DNA from: Candidatus Cibiobacter qucibialis
Lineage (GTDB): Bacteria > Bacillota > Clostridia > Oscillospirales > Ruminococcaceae
NCBI GenBank assembly: GCA_004000625.1
Contig: SAUS01000028.1
Coordinates: 1 to 32,685 of the forward strand
Direction: 5' to 3'
DNA: 32,685 nucleotides
In this document: positions 15,882 through 24,186 of the stretch, piece after piece
How positions within the stretch are numbered: position 1 is the first letter of the stretch
Layout of the letters: each line of letters starts with the position of its first letter
Position numbers and translations under genes: made by a program
The notes under the pieces: model-generated
The model's database searches: none
What the model was told of the DNA's origin: nothing
Seen by the model: the letters and a program-made list of their open reading frames with translations, nothing else

Positions 15882-17387
15882 TTAAATCATCCGCTCGATC
15901 AGTTCGCGGTCATTGTAGCCGTCCTTGCGGTAAAACTCGCCGGAAACGGCACCGTCGCGCATGATCAGCAGGCGGTCGCACATGCCCATCAGTTCGGGCA
16001 GCTCTTCAGAAATCATGATGATAGATTTGCCCTGCTTCTTCATATCGTAAATCAGCTGGTACATAGCGGCTTTAACGCCGATGTCAACGCCGCGGGTGGG
16101 GCAGTCCAGAATCAGAACGTCTGCATCGTCAGCGCACCATTTGCCGAAGACGACTTTCTGCTTGTTGCCGCCGGAAAGTGCGCGCACCGGCTGGTAAGCA
16201 TTCTGGCACTTGATCTGCAGCGCCTTGATCTGCTTGTCCACGTAGACTTTTTCTTTCCAGGGCAGGATGAAGGGGCCGATGTTGTTTTTGTCATAACCGG
16301 TAGAGGCGATATTGGCAAAAATCGAAGCGTTCAGTTCCAAGCTTTCGGTGTCACGGTTCTTAGAAACGTAACCCATGCTATTGCGGAAAGCAACCTGTGC
16401 GTTCTTGATCTTCACGCCGGTCTTGGGCAGCACCACTTCGCCGTCTACGATCTCGTCCAGGCCGTACAGTGCCCGGCCCAAGGTGTGCATGCCACAGTCA
16501 GACAGACCACCGATGCCCAAGATCTCCTGCTTGTGCAGCTCCAAATCGAAGCAGAGCAGACTTTCCATGGTGGTGACGCAGTCGGCTTTCAGCACAACTT
16601 CGTCACTGTAGCCATCATTGTCCACGCGGTAGTAGTGGCCTTTGATCTCACGGCCGACCATCTTCTGTTTGATATCGTCGGGATCAAAGTTTTCTTTTTC
16701 AATGTTGTCAATGATCACGCCGTCGCGCAGAACCGTCAGGGTGCTGCATTGTTCCATCATTTCGTTCAGGTCGTGGCTGATGATCATAACCGCCTTGCCG
16801 GTATCGGCCATCTCGTGCATGATGCGGTAGATGATGTCACGGCCGCTCTGGGAAAGTGCGGTGGTGGTTTCGTCCACGATCAGCAGTTCGGGGTCGTTGT
16901 ACATGCACTTGGCGATCTCGATGAGCTTGCGTTCCTGCATGTCATAGTGGCGGGCGGGCAGCGCAGGGTTAATGTTGGTTACGCCGATCTTTTCCAGTGC
17001 CTTGCGGGCTTCAGAGATCATGGTCACCTTGTTGATGATGGGGCCATTTTTGAACTTATCATAGTTGCCAAGGAAAATATTCTCAGCTACTGAGATGTTT
17101 GCAATCGTGCCTGCCTCCTGCACGATCATGCCGATACCGGCTTTCTGCGCTTCCAGCATGGTAGCGGGTTTCCACGGTTTGCCCTTGTAGAACATCTCGC
17201 CGCTGCTGGCCGGCTGCATACCTGCAATGATGGAAGATACTGTTGATTTACCAGAACCGTTCTCACCGATCAGGCCGCGAATTTCACCGGTTTTGACAAC
17301 AAAATCCACATGGGACAGTGCGATCGTCACGCCGAAGTTTTTGCAAAGGTCTTTTACTTCGACCAAGGTCTCGCCTTTCTGTGCCAT
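15882..17387 (-). CDS. CUT2-type sugar ABC transporter ATPase, two domains
   Basis: A 501-residue RbsA/MglA-type protein with two nucleotide-binding domains. Domain one has an intact Walker A (GENGSGKST, 41-49) and Walker B with Asp172-Glu173, but its signature is degenerate (HYDMQ near 147-151). Domain two has a degenerate Walker A (about 292-302), an intact signature LSGGNKQ (404-410) and a Walker B reading LDCPTRGVD, with Cys429 where the catalytic Glu is expected. The intact halves face each other in the folded dimer, giving one working ATP site and one dead site. It leads the importer operon. AAGGAGGAGG lies before the ATG, and a TATAAT lies 65 bases upstream. Confidence 0.93.
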   Translation of the reverse strand: MAQKGETLVEVKDLCKNFGVTIALSHVDFVVKTGEIRGLIGENGSGKSTVSSIIAGMQPASSGEMFYKGKPWKPATMLEAQKAGIGMIVQEAGTIANISVAENIFLGNYDKFKNGPIINKVTMISEARKALEKIGVTNINPALPARHYDMQERKLIEIAKCMYNDPELLIVDETTTALSQSGRDIIYRIMHEMADTGKAVMIISHDLNEMMEQCSTLTVLRDGVIIDNIEKENFDPDDIKQKMVGREIKGHYYRVDNDGYSDEVVLKADCVTTMESLLCFDLELHKQEILGIGGLSDCGMHTLGRALYGLDEIVDGEVVLPKTGVKIKNAQVAFRNSMGYVSKNRDTESLELNASIFANIASTGYDKNNIGPFILPWKEKVYVDKQIKALQIKCQNAYQPVRALSGGNKQKVVFGKWCADDADVLILDCPTRGVDIGVKAAMYQLIYDMKKQGKSIIMISEELPELMGMCDRLLIMRDGAVSGEFYRKDGYNDRELIERMI

Positions 17388-17422
17388 ACCGTCCTCCTCC
17401 TTTTTCAGAGCTTCCTTTTATC

Positions 17423-17457
17423 CGGCGTCCCTTACGCCGTTCTTTGTATATATTATA
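17423..17457 (-). promoter_or_regulatory. Probable promoter and leader hairpin of the importer operon
   Basis: TATAAT reads on the minus strand at 17457-17452; no good -35 box stands 16-18 bases upstream, so an activator may be needed. The leader then holds a small hairpin (CGGCGT at 17439-17434 with ACGCCG at 17428-17423). Further upstream, CGATAACG and CGATATTACCG at about 17488-17530 could be regulator half-sites. Confidence 0.5.
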
Positions 17458-17557
17458 AAAAAATCCCGATACCCCCTCCACCAATTTTGCGAGCGGTAAT
17501 ATCGAAAATGCGACATGATACGTTATCGGTTTTTTGATATAGCGAAAAGAGAAAACA

Positions 17558-17822
17558 GTTAGGAGGGAGGAGGGAGGAGTTGGACGTGTAGAAGTATACG
17601 CGGCAGAATTTGAGCATAAGGATATATAATATATAAAATAGGTAGGCACTGGGTTTTAGCTCTTGTTATAAGTGGGCACCGTTTTCCCTTTCTACTACCC
17701 GTGTATTGAATCGTAACAAACCTAATATCTCCGAGCGGCGCTCCGCGCCGCGATCCACCGCCATTATTCTTTTTTCTTTGTGGTGCCGCAAAACTCCTAA
17801 CTCCTCCCTCCTAACTCCTAAC
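17558..17822. repeat. Modular repeat R4 between divergent genes
   Basis: GTTAGGAGGGAGGAG units open it (17558-17583) and the inverse CTCCTAACTCCTCCCTCCTAA closes it (17794-17822). Inside lies the hairpin block GCGGCGCTCCGCGCCGC with CCTAATATCTCC on one side and CCACCGCCATTATTC on the other (about 17729-17771), an inverted copy of the block in R1. Here the repeat sits between two promoters rather than after a stop codon. The rest of the gap between the ATPase and GH31 genes has only the promoters noted. Confidence 0.75.
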
Positions 17823-17855
17823 TAAACTTTCCTCTTCCCTTTCTGCCCGCAATTT

Positions 17856-17896
17856 GCTATAGTTAAATCAGCCCCAAAGCAAATTTGTTCAGGAGG
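17856..17896 (+). promoter_or_regulatory. Extended -10 promoter and ribosome site of the GH31 gene
   Basis: TGC precedes TATAGT at 17858-17863, an extended -10; no clear -35 is seen. AGGAGG at 17891-17896 lies eight bases before TTG 17905 and decides that start. Confidence 0.5.
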
Positions 17897-17904
17897 AAAC
17901 TGCC

Positions 17905-19959
17905 TTGATTTACAAAAAGCAATACGGCCACCCATTTGATACCGAAAGCGTGGTGGGTTCTTTTGTACCCGCAATGGAAACGATTCCATATCTCACCAGG
18001 GAACCGGACGGCTTCTCTTATGCCATGGACCCGCAGGATATCCTGTATGGCCTGGGTGAAAACATCCGCGGCATCAACAAGCGCGGCTGGGTGTACGAGA
18101 GCAAATGCAGCGATGACCCCAACCATACCGAAAATAAATCCTCACTGTACGGCGCTTACAACTTCATGATCGTGTCCGGCAAAGCCACTTTTGGCTTTTT
18201 TATCGACTATCCCGGCAAGGTCACCTTTGACTGCGGCTACACCGATCTGGACACCCTGCGGGTGACAGTGGCCGAAGAAAATTACGACCTTTACATCATT
18301 GAGGGTGAAAGCCCGACCGATATTGTGCACCAGTTCCGCCAGCTGGTAGGGCGCAGCTACATCCCGCCCAAATGGGCCTTTGGTGCCACCCAGAGCCGCT
18401 GGAGCTACATGAACGAGGACGAGGTGCGCGAGGTTGTGGCCAACTACCGCACCAACAACATGCCGCTGGACGCCGTGGTGCTGGATATTGACTACATGGA
18501 GCGCTACAAGGACTTTACGGTGGACGAGCAGCGCTTCCCCCATTTTGCAGATTTTGCCGCCGAGATGAAAGCCCAGGGCATCCGCCTTGTGCCCATCATT
18601 GATGCGGGTGTTAAAATTGAGGACGGGTACGATGTATACGAAGAGGGCGTGAAGAACGGTTACTTCTGCACCAATCAGGATGGCACCCCCTTTGTGGCCG
18701 GTGTGTGGCCGGGCCGGGTGCATTTCCCTGATATGCTCAACCCCGAAGCCCGCGCCTGGTTTGGCAGCAAGTACAAGTTCCTGCTGAACCAGGGCATTGA
18801 GGGGTTCTGGAACGATATGAACGAGCCTGCCATCTTCTACTCTGAAGAAACGCTGAAAAAGACCTTTGCCAAAATTGACGAGTACCGCACCCAGAACCTG
18901 GATATTTTCAGCTTTTTTGCGTTCAAGAATCTTGTGGCCGGGCTTTCCAACAACGAAAACGACTACAAGCTGTTCTATCACAACACCAAACAGGGCCGCA
19001 TGCGGCACGATAAAGTGCATAATATCTTCGGCTACAACATGACCCGTGCTGCGGGTGAAGCCTTTGAGCAGCTGGAGCCGGATAAGCGCATTTTAATGTA
19101 CTCCCGCTCGGCCTGCATCGGTATGCACCGGTATGGCGGTATCTGGACCGGCGATAACCAGTCCTGGTGGAGCCACATTCTGCTCAGCCTGCACATGATG
19201 CCCTCCCTGAACATGTGCGGTTTCCTGTACGAAGGCCCCGACATTGGCGGCTTTGGCAGCAACACCACCGAGGACCTTGTGCTGCGCTGGTACGGCGTGG
19301 GCATCTTCTCTCCCCTGCTGCGCAACCACTCCGCCGCCGGCACTCGCAAACAGGAACCTTACCGCTTTAAGAACAAGGCTGCCTTTGCCGGTATTCTGCA
19401 GCTGCGCTACCTGCTGCTGCCCTATATTTACAGCGAGTACATGAAAGCTGCCCTGCGCGATGGCATGTACTGCATGCCGCTGGCCTTTGCTTTCCCGGAC
19501 GATGACTTCGCCCGCCAGGTGGAGGATGAAGTGATGATCGGTGAAAGCCTGCTGATTGCCCCCGTTTACGAGCAGAACGCCCGCGGCCGGTATGTCTACC
19601 TGCCGGAAGAGATGCTGCAGGTGCGGGTAAAGTGCAGTGAGAACGACCGCATGGAAACCACCGTTCTGCCCGCTGGTCATCATTACATCCCGGTGGAGCT
19701 GGACGAAGTGGTGTTCTTTGTGCGCAAGGGGCATATCTTGCCCATCGCCAAGGGCGGCGATAGTATTCAAAATGTGGCAAGCGTGAATTTTGCGGATCTT
19801 CGCCTGTTCGCCCATGCTCCCGATGGTGCCGCCTATGAGTATTACACTGATGACGGCGAAACGAAAGATTACGATAAGCCGGAGCATTTTGTACATATCA
19901 CCCTGAATGCGGATGGGAATGCGAAAAGCGACAGCGAGAATGTGAAAGTGGAAGGATAA
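17905..19959 (+). CDS. Glycoside hydrolase family 31, alpha-glucosidase type
   Basis: A 684-residue retaining glycosidase, likely an alpha-glucosidase, though alpha-xylosidase cannot be excluded. The start codon is TTG, chosen because AGGAGG lies eight bases upstream. The N-terminal beta domain covers about 1-150, then the barrel with VVLDIDYM (191-198), the nucleophile motif WNDMNEP (302-308, Asp304) and the acid/base region WTGDNQ (Asp417). FGSNTTEDLVLRWYGVG and FSPLLRNHS are typical GH31 segments. No signal peptide is present, so it is cytoplasmic. The gene diverges from the importer operon and probably trims the imported sugar. A repeat begins at the base after its TAA. Confidence 0.93.
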   Translation: MIYKKQYGHPFDTESVVGSFVPAMETIPYLTREPDGFSYAMDPQDILYGLGENIRGINKRGWVYESKCSDDPNHTENKSSLYGAYNFMIVSGKATFGFFIDYPGKVTFDCGYTDLDTLRVTVAEENYDLYIIEGESPTDIVHQFRQLVGRSYIPPKWAFGATQSRWSYMNEDEVREVVANYRTNNMPLDAVVLDIDYMERYKDFTVDEQRFPHFADFAAEMKAQGIRLVPIIDAGVKIEDGYDVYEEGVKNGYFCTNQDGTPFVAGVWPGRVHFPDMLNPEARAWFGSKYKFLLNQGIEGFWNDMNEPAIFYSEETLKKTFAKIDEYRTQNLDIFSFFAFKNLVAGLSNNENDYKLFYHNTKQGRMRHDKVHNIFGYNMTRAAGEAFEQLEPDKRILMYSRSACIGMHRYGGIWTGDNQSWWSHILLSLHMMPSLNMCGFLYEGPDIGGFGSNTTEDLVLRWYGVGIFSPLLRNHSAAGTRKQEPYRFKNKAAFAGILQLRYLLLPYIYSEYMKAALRDGMYCMPLAFAFPDDDFARQVEDEVMIGESLLIAPVYEQNARGRYVYLPEEMLQVRVKCSENDRMETTVLPAGHHYIPVELDEVVFFVRKGHILPIAKGGDSIQNVASVNFADLRLFAHAPDGAAYEYYTDDGETKDYDKPEHFVHITLNADGNAKSDSENVKVEG

Positions 19960-20095
19960 GTTAGGAGTTAGGAGGGAGGAGTTAGGAGTTATCTCAATTA
20001 GAAATGAGAAATTAGGAATTGATATAGAGACAGGGCCCGGTGCGATTGTACCGGGCTCTGCCTTTCTGTTAATTTCTAATTGCTCATTACTAATT
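19960..20095 (+). repeat. Modular repeat R5 with an embedded terminator
   Basis: GTTAGGAG starts at 19960, the base after the GH31 stop. The order is GTTAGGAG units (19960-19990), AATTAGAAATGAGAAATTAG (19997-20016), the stem CAGGGCCCGGT/ACCGGGCTCTG (20031-20041 with 20050-20060) and the inverse block TAATTTCTAATTGCTCATTA (20070-20089). The stem followed by CCTTTCTGTTAATTT probably ends GH31 transcription. Confidence 0.8.
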
Positions 20096-20143
20096 TTCTC
20101 TTCACTTTTTGCTCATTTTTCTTCAATTTTTTTCACTTTTTTC

Positions 20144-20172
20144 GTGACATTTTCCTTTATTTGGTGTATACT
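20144..20172 (+). promoter_or_regulatory. Sigma-A-type promoter of the GH4 gene
   Basis: GTGACA (20144-20149), a 17-base spacer and TATACT (20167-20172) fit the housekeeping consensus. The leader is about 80 bases and ends with GGAGG at 20245-20249, nine bases before the ATG. Confidence 0.68.
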
Positions 20173-20258
20173 GATAGCAAGAATACTGCAAAAAAAGCAA
20201 ATTTTGCGGTTTTGCACGCATCAATGTTACGGACCAAAACAAACGGAGGTTTCAATCC

Positions 20259-21650
20259 ATGTATTATGAAGACAACCGCGTAAAAGACTTGAAAGTTGCC
20301 TACATCGGCGGTGGTTCCCGTGGGTGGGCGTGGGGGTTCATGATGGACCTTGCCGCGGATGCCCAGATGGAAGGCACCGTGGCGCTGTATGATATCGACC
20401 ACGAAGCAGCCGAGCACAACGAGATCATCGGCAACAAGATCTCTGCCCACCCGGATGCGGTTTCACACTGGAAGTATACTGTGGCGGATACGCTGCAGCA
20501 GGCCCTGACCGGCGCGGATTTTGTCGTCATCTCCATCCTGCCCGGCACTTTTGACGAGATGGAAAGCGACGTCCACGCGCCGGAAGCTTACGGCATCTAT
20601 CAGTCGGTGGGCGATACCGTAGGTGCGGGCGGTTTCATGCGCGCCATGCGCACCATCCCCATGTATGTCACCATCGCTGAAGCGATCCGCGATTACAGTC
20701 CCAATGCCTGGGTCATCAACTACACCAACCCGATGACCCTCTGCGTGCGTACTCTGTACCATGTGTTCCCCAAGATCAAGGCGTTCGGCTGCTGCCACGA
20801 GGTGTTCGGCACCCAGACGCTGCTGACCCACATTCTGGATGAGGAACTGGGCCTGAAAGATGTTGCCCGCCAGGATATCAAGGTCAACGTCAAGGGCATC
20901 AACCACTTTACTTGGTTCGATAAGGCTACTTACAAAGGCATGGACCTCTTCCCCATTTACCGCAGATTTGCCGAAGAGCACTATGAATCCGGTTATGAGT
21001 ACGGCGACACGAATTGGATGAACAGTTCCTTTGCCTGCGCCAACCGTGTTAAATTTGATTTGTTCCTGCGCTATGGCTGCATTGCCGCCGCGGGCGACCG
21101 CCATCTGGCAGAGTTTATGCCGGGCAAGACCTATCTGGAAAGCCCCGAAGCCGTGCGCGAATGGAAGTTTGGCCTGACCACCGTTGCGTGGCGCAAAAAT
21201 GAGCTGCAGGAGCGCCTGGCCCGCAGCCGCCGCCTGCGCACCGGTGAAGAGCCGATCGAGATCAAGCCCGATGGCGAGGAAGGCCACCTGCTGATGAAAG
21301 CCCTGCTCGGCCTGGGCGACCTGGTCAGCAACGTGAACATTCCCAACCACGGTGCCATTGCCAACCTGCCGTGGGATGCCGTGGTGGAAGTGAACGCGCT
21401 GTTCAGCCGCCAGGGCGTGCAGTCCGTGAACGCCGGCCCGCTGCCCGCCAATATTCTGCCGCTGGTAGCCCGCCACGTTTACAATCAGGAGAACACCCTG
21501 ACCGCTGCCCTGACCTGCGACCGCACCCTTGGCCTGACCACCTTTATGAACGACCCGCAGGTGACCCTGAACTGGAACCAGGGCAAAGAACTGTTTGACA
21601 CCATGCTGCACAATACCCGCGCATACCTTCCGAAAGAATGGAACGCGTGA
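20259..21650 (+). CDS. GH4 glycosidase with CHEV motif, probable alpha-galacturonidase
   Basis: A 463-residue member of GH4, a family that uses NAD+ and a divalent metal and works by oxidation-elimination. The nucleotide-binding start is VAYIGGGSRGW (13-23). NYTNPM (154-159), the metal-binding CHEV (Cys179-Val182) and INHFTW (214-219) follow. From what I know of the family, the four-residue motif tracks substrate, and CHEV is the one described for alpha-galacturonidases of the LplD type, while phospho-glucosidases have CNVP or CDMP. The enzyme should be cytoplasmic and release galacturonate from small alpha-galacturonides. It has its own promoter and terminator. Sure of the family, fairly sure of the substrate. 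Confidence 0.87.
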   Translation: MYYEDNRVKDLKVAYIGGGSRGWAWGFMMDLAADAQMEGTVALYDIDHEAAEHNEIIGNKISAHPDAVSHWKYTVADTLQQALTGADFVVISILPGTFDEMESDVHAPEAYGIYQSVGDTVGAGGFMRAMRTIPMYVTIAEAIRDYSPNAWVINYTNPMTLCVRTLYHVFPKIKAFGCCHEVFGTQTLLTHILDEELGLKDVARQDIKVNVKGINHFTWFDKATYKGMDLFPIYRRFAEEHYESGYEYGDTNWMNSSFACANRVKFDLFLRYGCIAAAGDRHLAEFMPGKTYLESPEAVREWKFGLTTVAWRKNELQERLARSRRLRTGEEPIEIKPDGEEGHLLMKALLGLGDLVSNVNIPNHGAIANLPWDAVVEVNALFSRQGVQSVNAGPLPANILPLVARHVYNQENTLTAALTCDRTLGLTTFMNDPQVTLNWNQGKELFDTMLHNTRAYLPKEWNA

Positions 21651-21654
21651 TGTA

Positions 21655-21772
21655 GTTAGGAGTTTTGCGGCGGGGCGAAGTCACAGCGCGGAAAAATTAG
21701 GAATTAGCGATTAGTAATTAGAAATTGATAGTAGGCAGTGCCTGATGCAGTTGCATCGGGCCCTGCTTTTTT
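21655..21772 (+). repeat. Modular repeat R6 with an embedded terminator
   Basis: GTTAGGAG begins four bases after the GH4 stop. AATTAGGAATTAGCGATTAG (21695-21714) and further AATTAG units follow, then the stem 21735-21749 with 21752-21766 (13 of 15 positions pair canonically, one more as G-U) and six T residues (21767-21772). This is a good plus-strand terminator whose stem resembles those of R5 and R7. Confidence 0.8.
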
Positions 21773-21901
21773 AGGTAAAGCATTCAAAAAGAAGCGAATT
21801 ACCGTTGTTGTCCGTAGTGCATTGCGAAGTGGAACCTGTACGGCTGGCATCAATCTGTTCAAAAGGTCCAAGAGTTACGAACAGAATAATCATATAAACA
21901 C
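21773..21901. other. Gap with no gene seen
   Basis: The stretch between the GH4 terminator and the shared terminator has no supported ORF, promoter or repeat. A CGTTGTCCGTAGTGC...GGAACC segment could be a decayed hairpin. Confidence 0.3.
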
Positions 21902-21939
21902 AAAATGCGAACCACGTTGTACGAAGTGGTTCGCATTTT
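21902..21939. terminator. Bidirectional terminator between GH4 and marR
   Basis: AAAATGCGAACCAC (21902-21915) and GTGGTTCGCATTTT (21926-21939) form a perfect 14-bp stem with a 10-base loop. The A/T ends give a T-run on either strand. It lies 18 bases after the marR stop and so mainly serves that gene. Confidence 0.85.
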
Positions 21940-21957
21940 GTTATCGTAATGTATATT

Positions 21958-22401
21958 TTATTTCGGCAGCTGAATTTCCGGCATCAGTTCATCGGATACG
22001 ATCTGCAGCATTTCTTCCAGCTTGGCCAGGTCATCGGGGCTGAACCGCTGTTTGGCACGCTCCATGACCAGATGCAGGTAAGAATAGCTGATGTTATAGT
22101 AATCAATGTACTTTTGGGTCGGCCGCAGGCGGTATTCCCGCTTATCGGTGGTGGATTGGATGCGCTCCACATAGCCTTTTTTGACCAGGGAGTTGATCTT
22201 ATAAGCTGCGTTGGGGGTGGAAAGATTCATCATGTGGCTGAACTGCGCAATCGTGGGTTCCCCCAGTGCCATGATGACTTCCATGCAGAAAGATTCTACC
22301 GTCGTCAGCGTGGCTTCACGGTCTTCAAAACGGTTGAAGATCTGTTTATAAAAATGCAGCTTGAATTTTGTGTATACCTGCCCAAATGTCTGATCCAGCA
22401 T
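21958..22401 (-). CDS. MarR-family transcriptional regulator, possible FabT-like
   Basis: A 147-residue winged-helix repressor counted from ATG 22401 (AGGGGGA upstream, own promoter); the frame extends to 22485 but that would include the promoter. The DNA-binding part runs EPTIAQFSHMMNLSTPNAAYKINSLVKKGYVERIQ, then the wing TTDKREYRLRPTQ, with dimer helices at each end. It lies directly after fabZ at the end of the fatty-acid cluster. In streptococci a MarR-family protein, FabT, controls this pathway, and a sequence at this gene's promoter resembles a palindrome at the acpP promoter. That link is an inference; the gene itself is clear. Confidence 0.88.
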   Translation of the reverse strand: MLDQTFGQVYTKFKLHFYKQIFNRFEDREATLTTVESFCMEVIMALGEPTIAQFSHMMNLSTPNAAYKINSLVKKGYVERIQSTTDKREYRLRPTQKYIDYYNISYSYLHLVMERAKQRFSPDDLAKLEEMLQIVSDELMPEIQLPK

Positions 22402-22416
22402 GGCGAGAATCCCCCT

Positions 22417-22438
22417 GTAGGTTAATGAATTTATTATA
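22417..22438 (-). promoter_or_regulatory. marR promoter with possible autoregulatory site
   Basis: An extended -10 (TGC then TATAAT) reads at 22441-22433 on the minus strand; the -35 is weak. Overlapping it, 22435-22417 (AATAAAT...TTAACCTAC) matches 13 of 19 positions of the acpP-side palindrome (29938-29959 region), which suggests one regulator binds both. Confidence 0.55.
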
Positions 22439-22465
22439 GCACAATCCACCATGCAAAACCAGCCC

Positions 22466-22930
22466 TCAGGCATCCGTGATAACAAATGTCAGCTCGGCGT
22501 TGGCCGCGCGCACACCATCCACCCAGGCGGTGGCTTTGCCGATGCCCACCGGGCCATGCTGCTCTACCAGCTCACATTCCAAAGTCAGCACATCGCCGGG
22601 CACAACCTGGCGGCGGAAACGGGCATTTTTTACCCCGCCAAACAGGGCAATCTTTCCACGGTTTTCCGGCAGGCTCAACGCGGCCACCGCGCCGGTTTGG
22701 GCAAGGGCTTCCAGAATCAATACCCCCGGCATAACCGGATGGCCGGGGAAATGTCCCTGGAAAAACGACTCTGTGCGGGTCACGCACTTGATTCCGCGCG
22801 CCCACTGGCCGGGGGTATAGTCAAGAATCTTATCCACCAGAGCAAACGGGTAACGGTGCGGCAGGATCTTTTCGATTTCCGCCGCCGTCAGGGTCCGGGG
22901 CGGTTCATTGGGTGTATAGTTCATCCTCAT
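22466..22930 (-). CDS. fabZ: 3-hydroxyacyl-ACP dehydratase FabZ
   Basis: A 154-residue hot-dog-fold enzyme that dehydrates 3-hydroxyacyl-ACP to trans-2-enoyl-ACP in the elongation cycle. The motif FFQGHFPGHPVMPGVLILEA contains the catalytic His60 and Glu74. The start at 22930 is chosen because its ATG overlaps the fabF stop by four bases (ATGA), the pattern seen along this cluster; an in-frame ATG at 22924 is also possible, and the frame reaches to 22939. It is the last gene of the operon, and the next gene downstream (marR) has its own promoter. Confidence 0.95.
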   Translation of the reverse strand: MRMNYTPNEPPRTLTAAEIEKILPHRYPFALVDKILDYTPGQWARGIKCVTRTESFFQGHFPGHPVMPGVLILEALAQTGAVAALSLPENRGKIALFGGVKNARFRRQVVPGDVLTLECELVEQHGPVGIGKATAWVDGVRAANAELTFVITDA

Positions 22931-24177
22931 CCCTCCCAACGCTTGAACACCACACAGGCGTTGTGGCCGCCGAAGCCCAGGCTGTCGCTCATGGCATAAT
23001 CCACCTGTAACGCGCGGCCCTGGTTGGGAATATAGTCGAGATCCAGTTCCGGGTCCGGCTCCTGCAGGTTGACGGTAGCGGGCAAAAAGGCATCGTGCAG
23101 GGCCAGCACGGTAAACACGCCCTCTACCCCGCCGGCGCCGCCTAGCAGGTGGCCGGTCATCGACTTGGTCGAGGATACTGCCAGCTCATACGCGTGGCTG
23201 CCAAAAACCGACTTGATGGCCGCGGTCTCACAGCTGTCGTTCAGATGCGTGGAAGTTCCATGGGCATTGATGTAGCCAATCTGTTCCGGCTCCACTCCGC
23301 CATCAGCCAATGCCAGCCGCATACAGGACGCGCCGCCTGCACCGCCCGGTGCCGGGGCGGTAAAATGGTAAGCATCGCAGTTAGCGCCATAGCCCACAAC
23401 CTCGGCGTAAATCTTAGCGCCACGCTCTTTAGCGGTCTCCAGTTCTTCCAACAGCAGCACACCGCTGCCCTCGCCCATCACAAAACCGCTGCGCCGGGCA
23501 TCAAAGGGGATCGAGGCCCGGGCCGGGTCGTCTGCGGTGCAGAGGGCTTTCATGCTGGCGAAGCCGCCCACCCCCAACGGGCTGATGCAGCTTTCGCTGC
23601 CGCCGCAGAGCATACGGTCCTCGTATCCATCGCGGATACGGTGGAACGCATCCCCAATCGCATTGGTACCGCCTGCGCAGGCAGTGGTGGGGCAGCTGCA
23701 CATACCCTGCAGGCCAAAGCGGATGGCCACCTGCCCCGCCGCCATATTGCCGATGGACATGGGGACAAAGTAGGGGCTGACTTTTTCAAAGCCCCGCTGC
23801 TGGCCGCGGGTGTGTTCTTCCTCGATCGTGGGCAGACCACCGATCCCGCTGGACAGGATCACGCCGAACCGTGTGTGGTCGATATTTTCCAGTGCAATGC
23901 CGCTGTCGTGGATGGCTTCGTCAGCGGCGGCCACGGCAAACTGGGTAAACCGCGCCATTTTGCGGGCTTCGCGCCGGTCAATACGTTCGGCAGGGTCAAA
24001 ATCTTTGACTTCTGCGGCCAGTTTCACCTTAAAATCCGTTGTATCAAAAGCCGTGATCGGCCCAACGGCGCAGCGGCCAGCTTTCACAGCGGCCCAGCTT
24101 TCCGCCACGGTATTGCCGGTTGGGTTTACCGTGCCAAGGCCGGTGATAACGACCCGGCGTTTCTTTTCTATCTTCAT
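22927..24177 (-). CDS. fabF: Beta-ketoacyl-ACP synthase II FabF
   Basis: A 416-residue condensing enzyme that extends acyl-ACP with malonyl-ACP. The Cys-His-His triad is complete: Cys167 in TTACAGG, His306 in NAHGTST and His343 in SMTGHLLGGAGG. The C-terminal GFGGHNACVVFK is typical. Length is normal for FabF. It starts nine bases after the fabG stop and its stop overlaps the fabZ start. No separate FabB is seen in the window. Confidence 0.97.
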   Translation of the reverse strand: MKIEKKRRVVITGLGTVNPTGNTVAESWAAVKAGRCAVGPITAFDTTDFKVKLAAEVKDFDPAERIDRREARKMARFTQFAVAAADEAIHDSGIALENIDHTRFGVILSSGIGGLPTIEEEHTRGQQRGFEKVSPYFVPMSIGNMAAGQVAIRFGLQGMCSCPTTACAGGTNAIGDAFHRIRDGYEDRMLCGGSESCISPLGVGGFASMKALCTADDPARASIPFDARRSGFVMGEGSGVLLLEELETAKERGAKIYAEVVGYGANCDAYHFTAPAPGGAGGASCMRLALADGGVEPEQIGYINAHGTSTHLNDSCETAAIKSVFGSHAYELAVSSTKSMTGHLLGGAGGVEGVFTVLALHDAFLPATVNLQEPDPELDLDYIPNQGRALQVDYAMSDSLGFGGHNACVVFKRWEG

Positions 24178-24186
24178 AGCTGCACC

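Noticed and set aside
14544..17093. Open frame of 849 codons on the plus strand
   Set aside because: It lies antisense to the importer genes, is rich in His/Gln/Ala as expected from reverse reading, and has no ribosome site or family motif.
5457..17822. Telomere-like or origin-like GTTAGGAG runs
   Set aside because: They occur at many intergenic sites with other modules and have no replication gene nearby.
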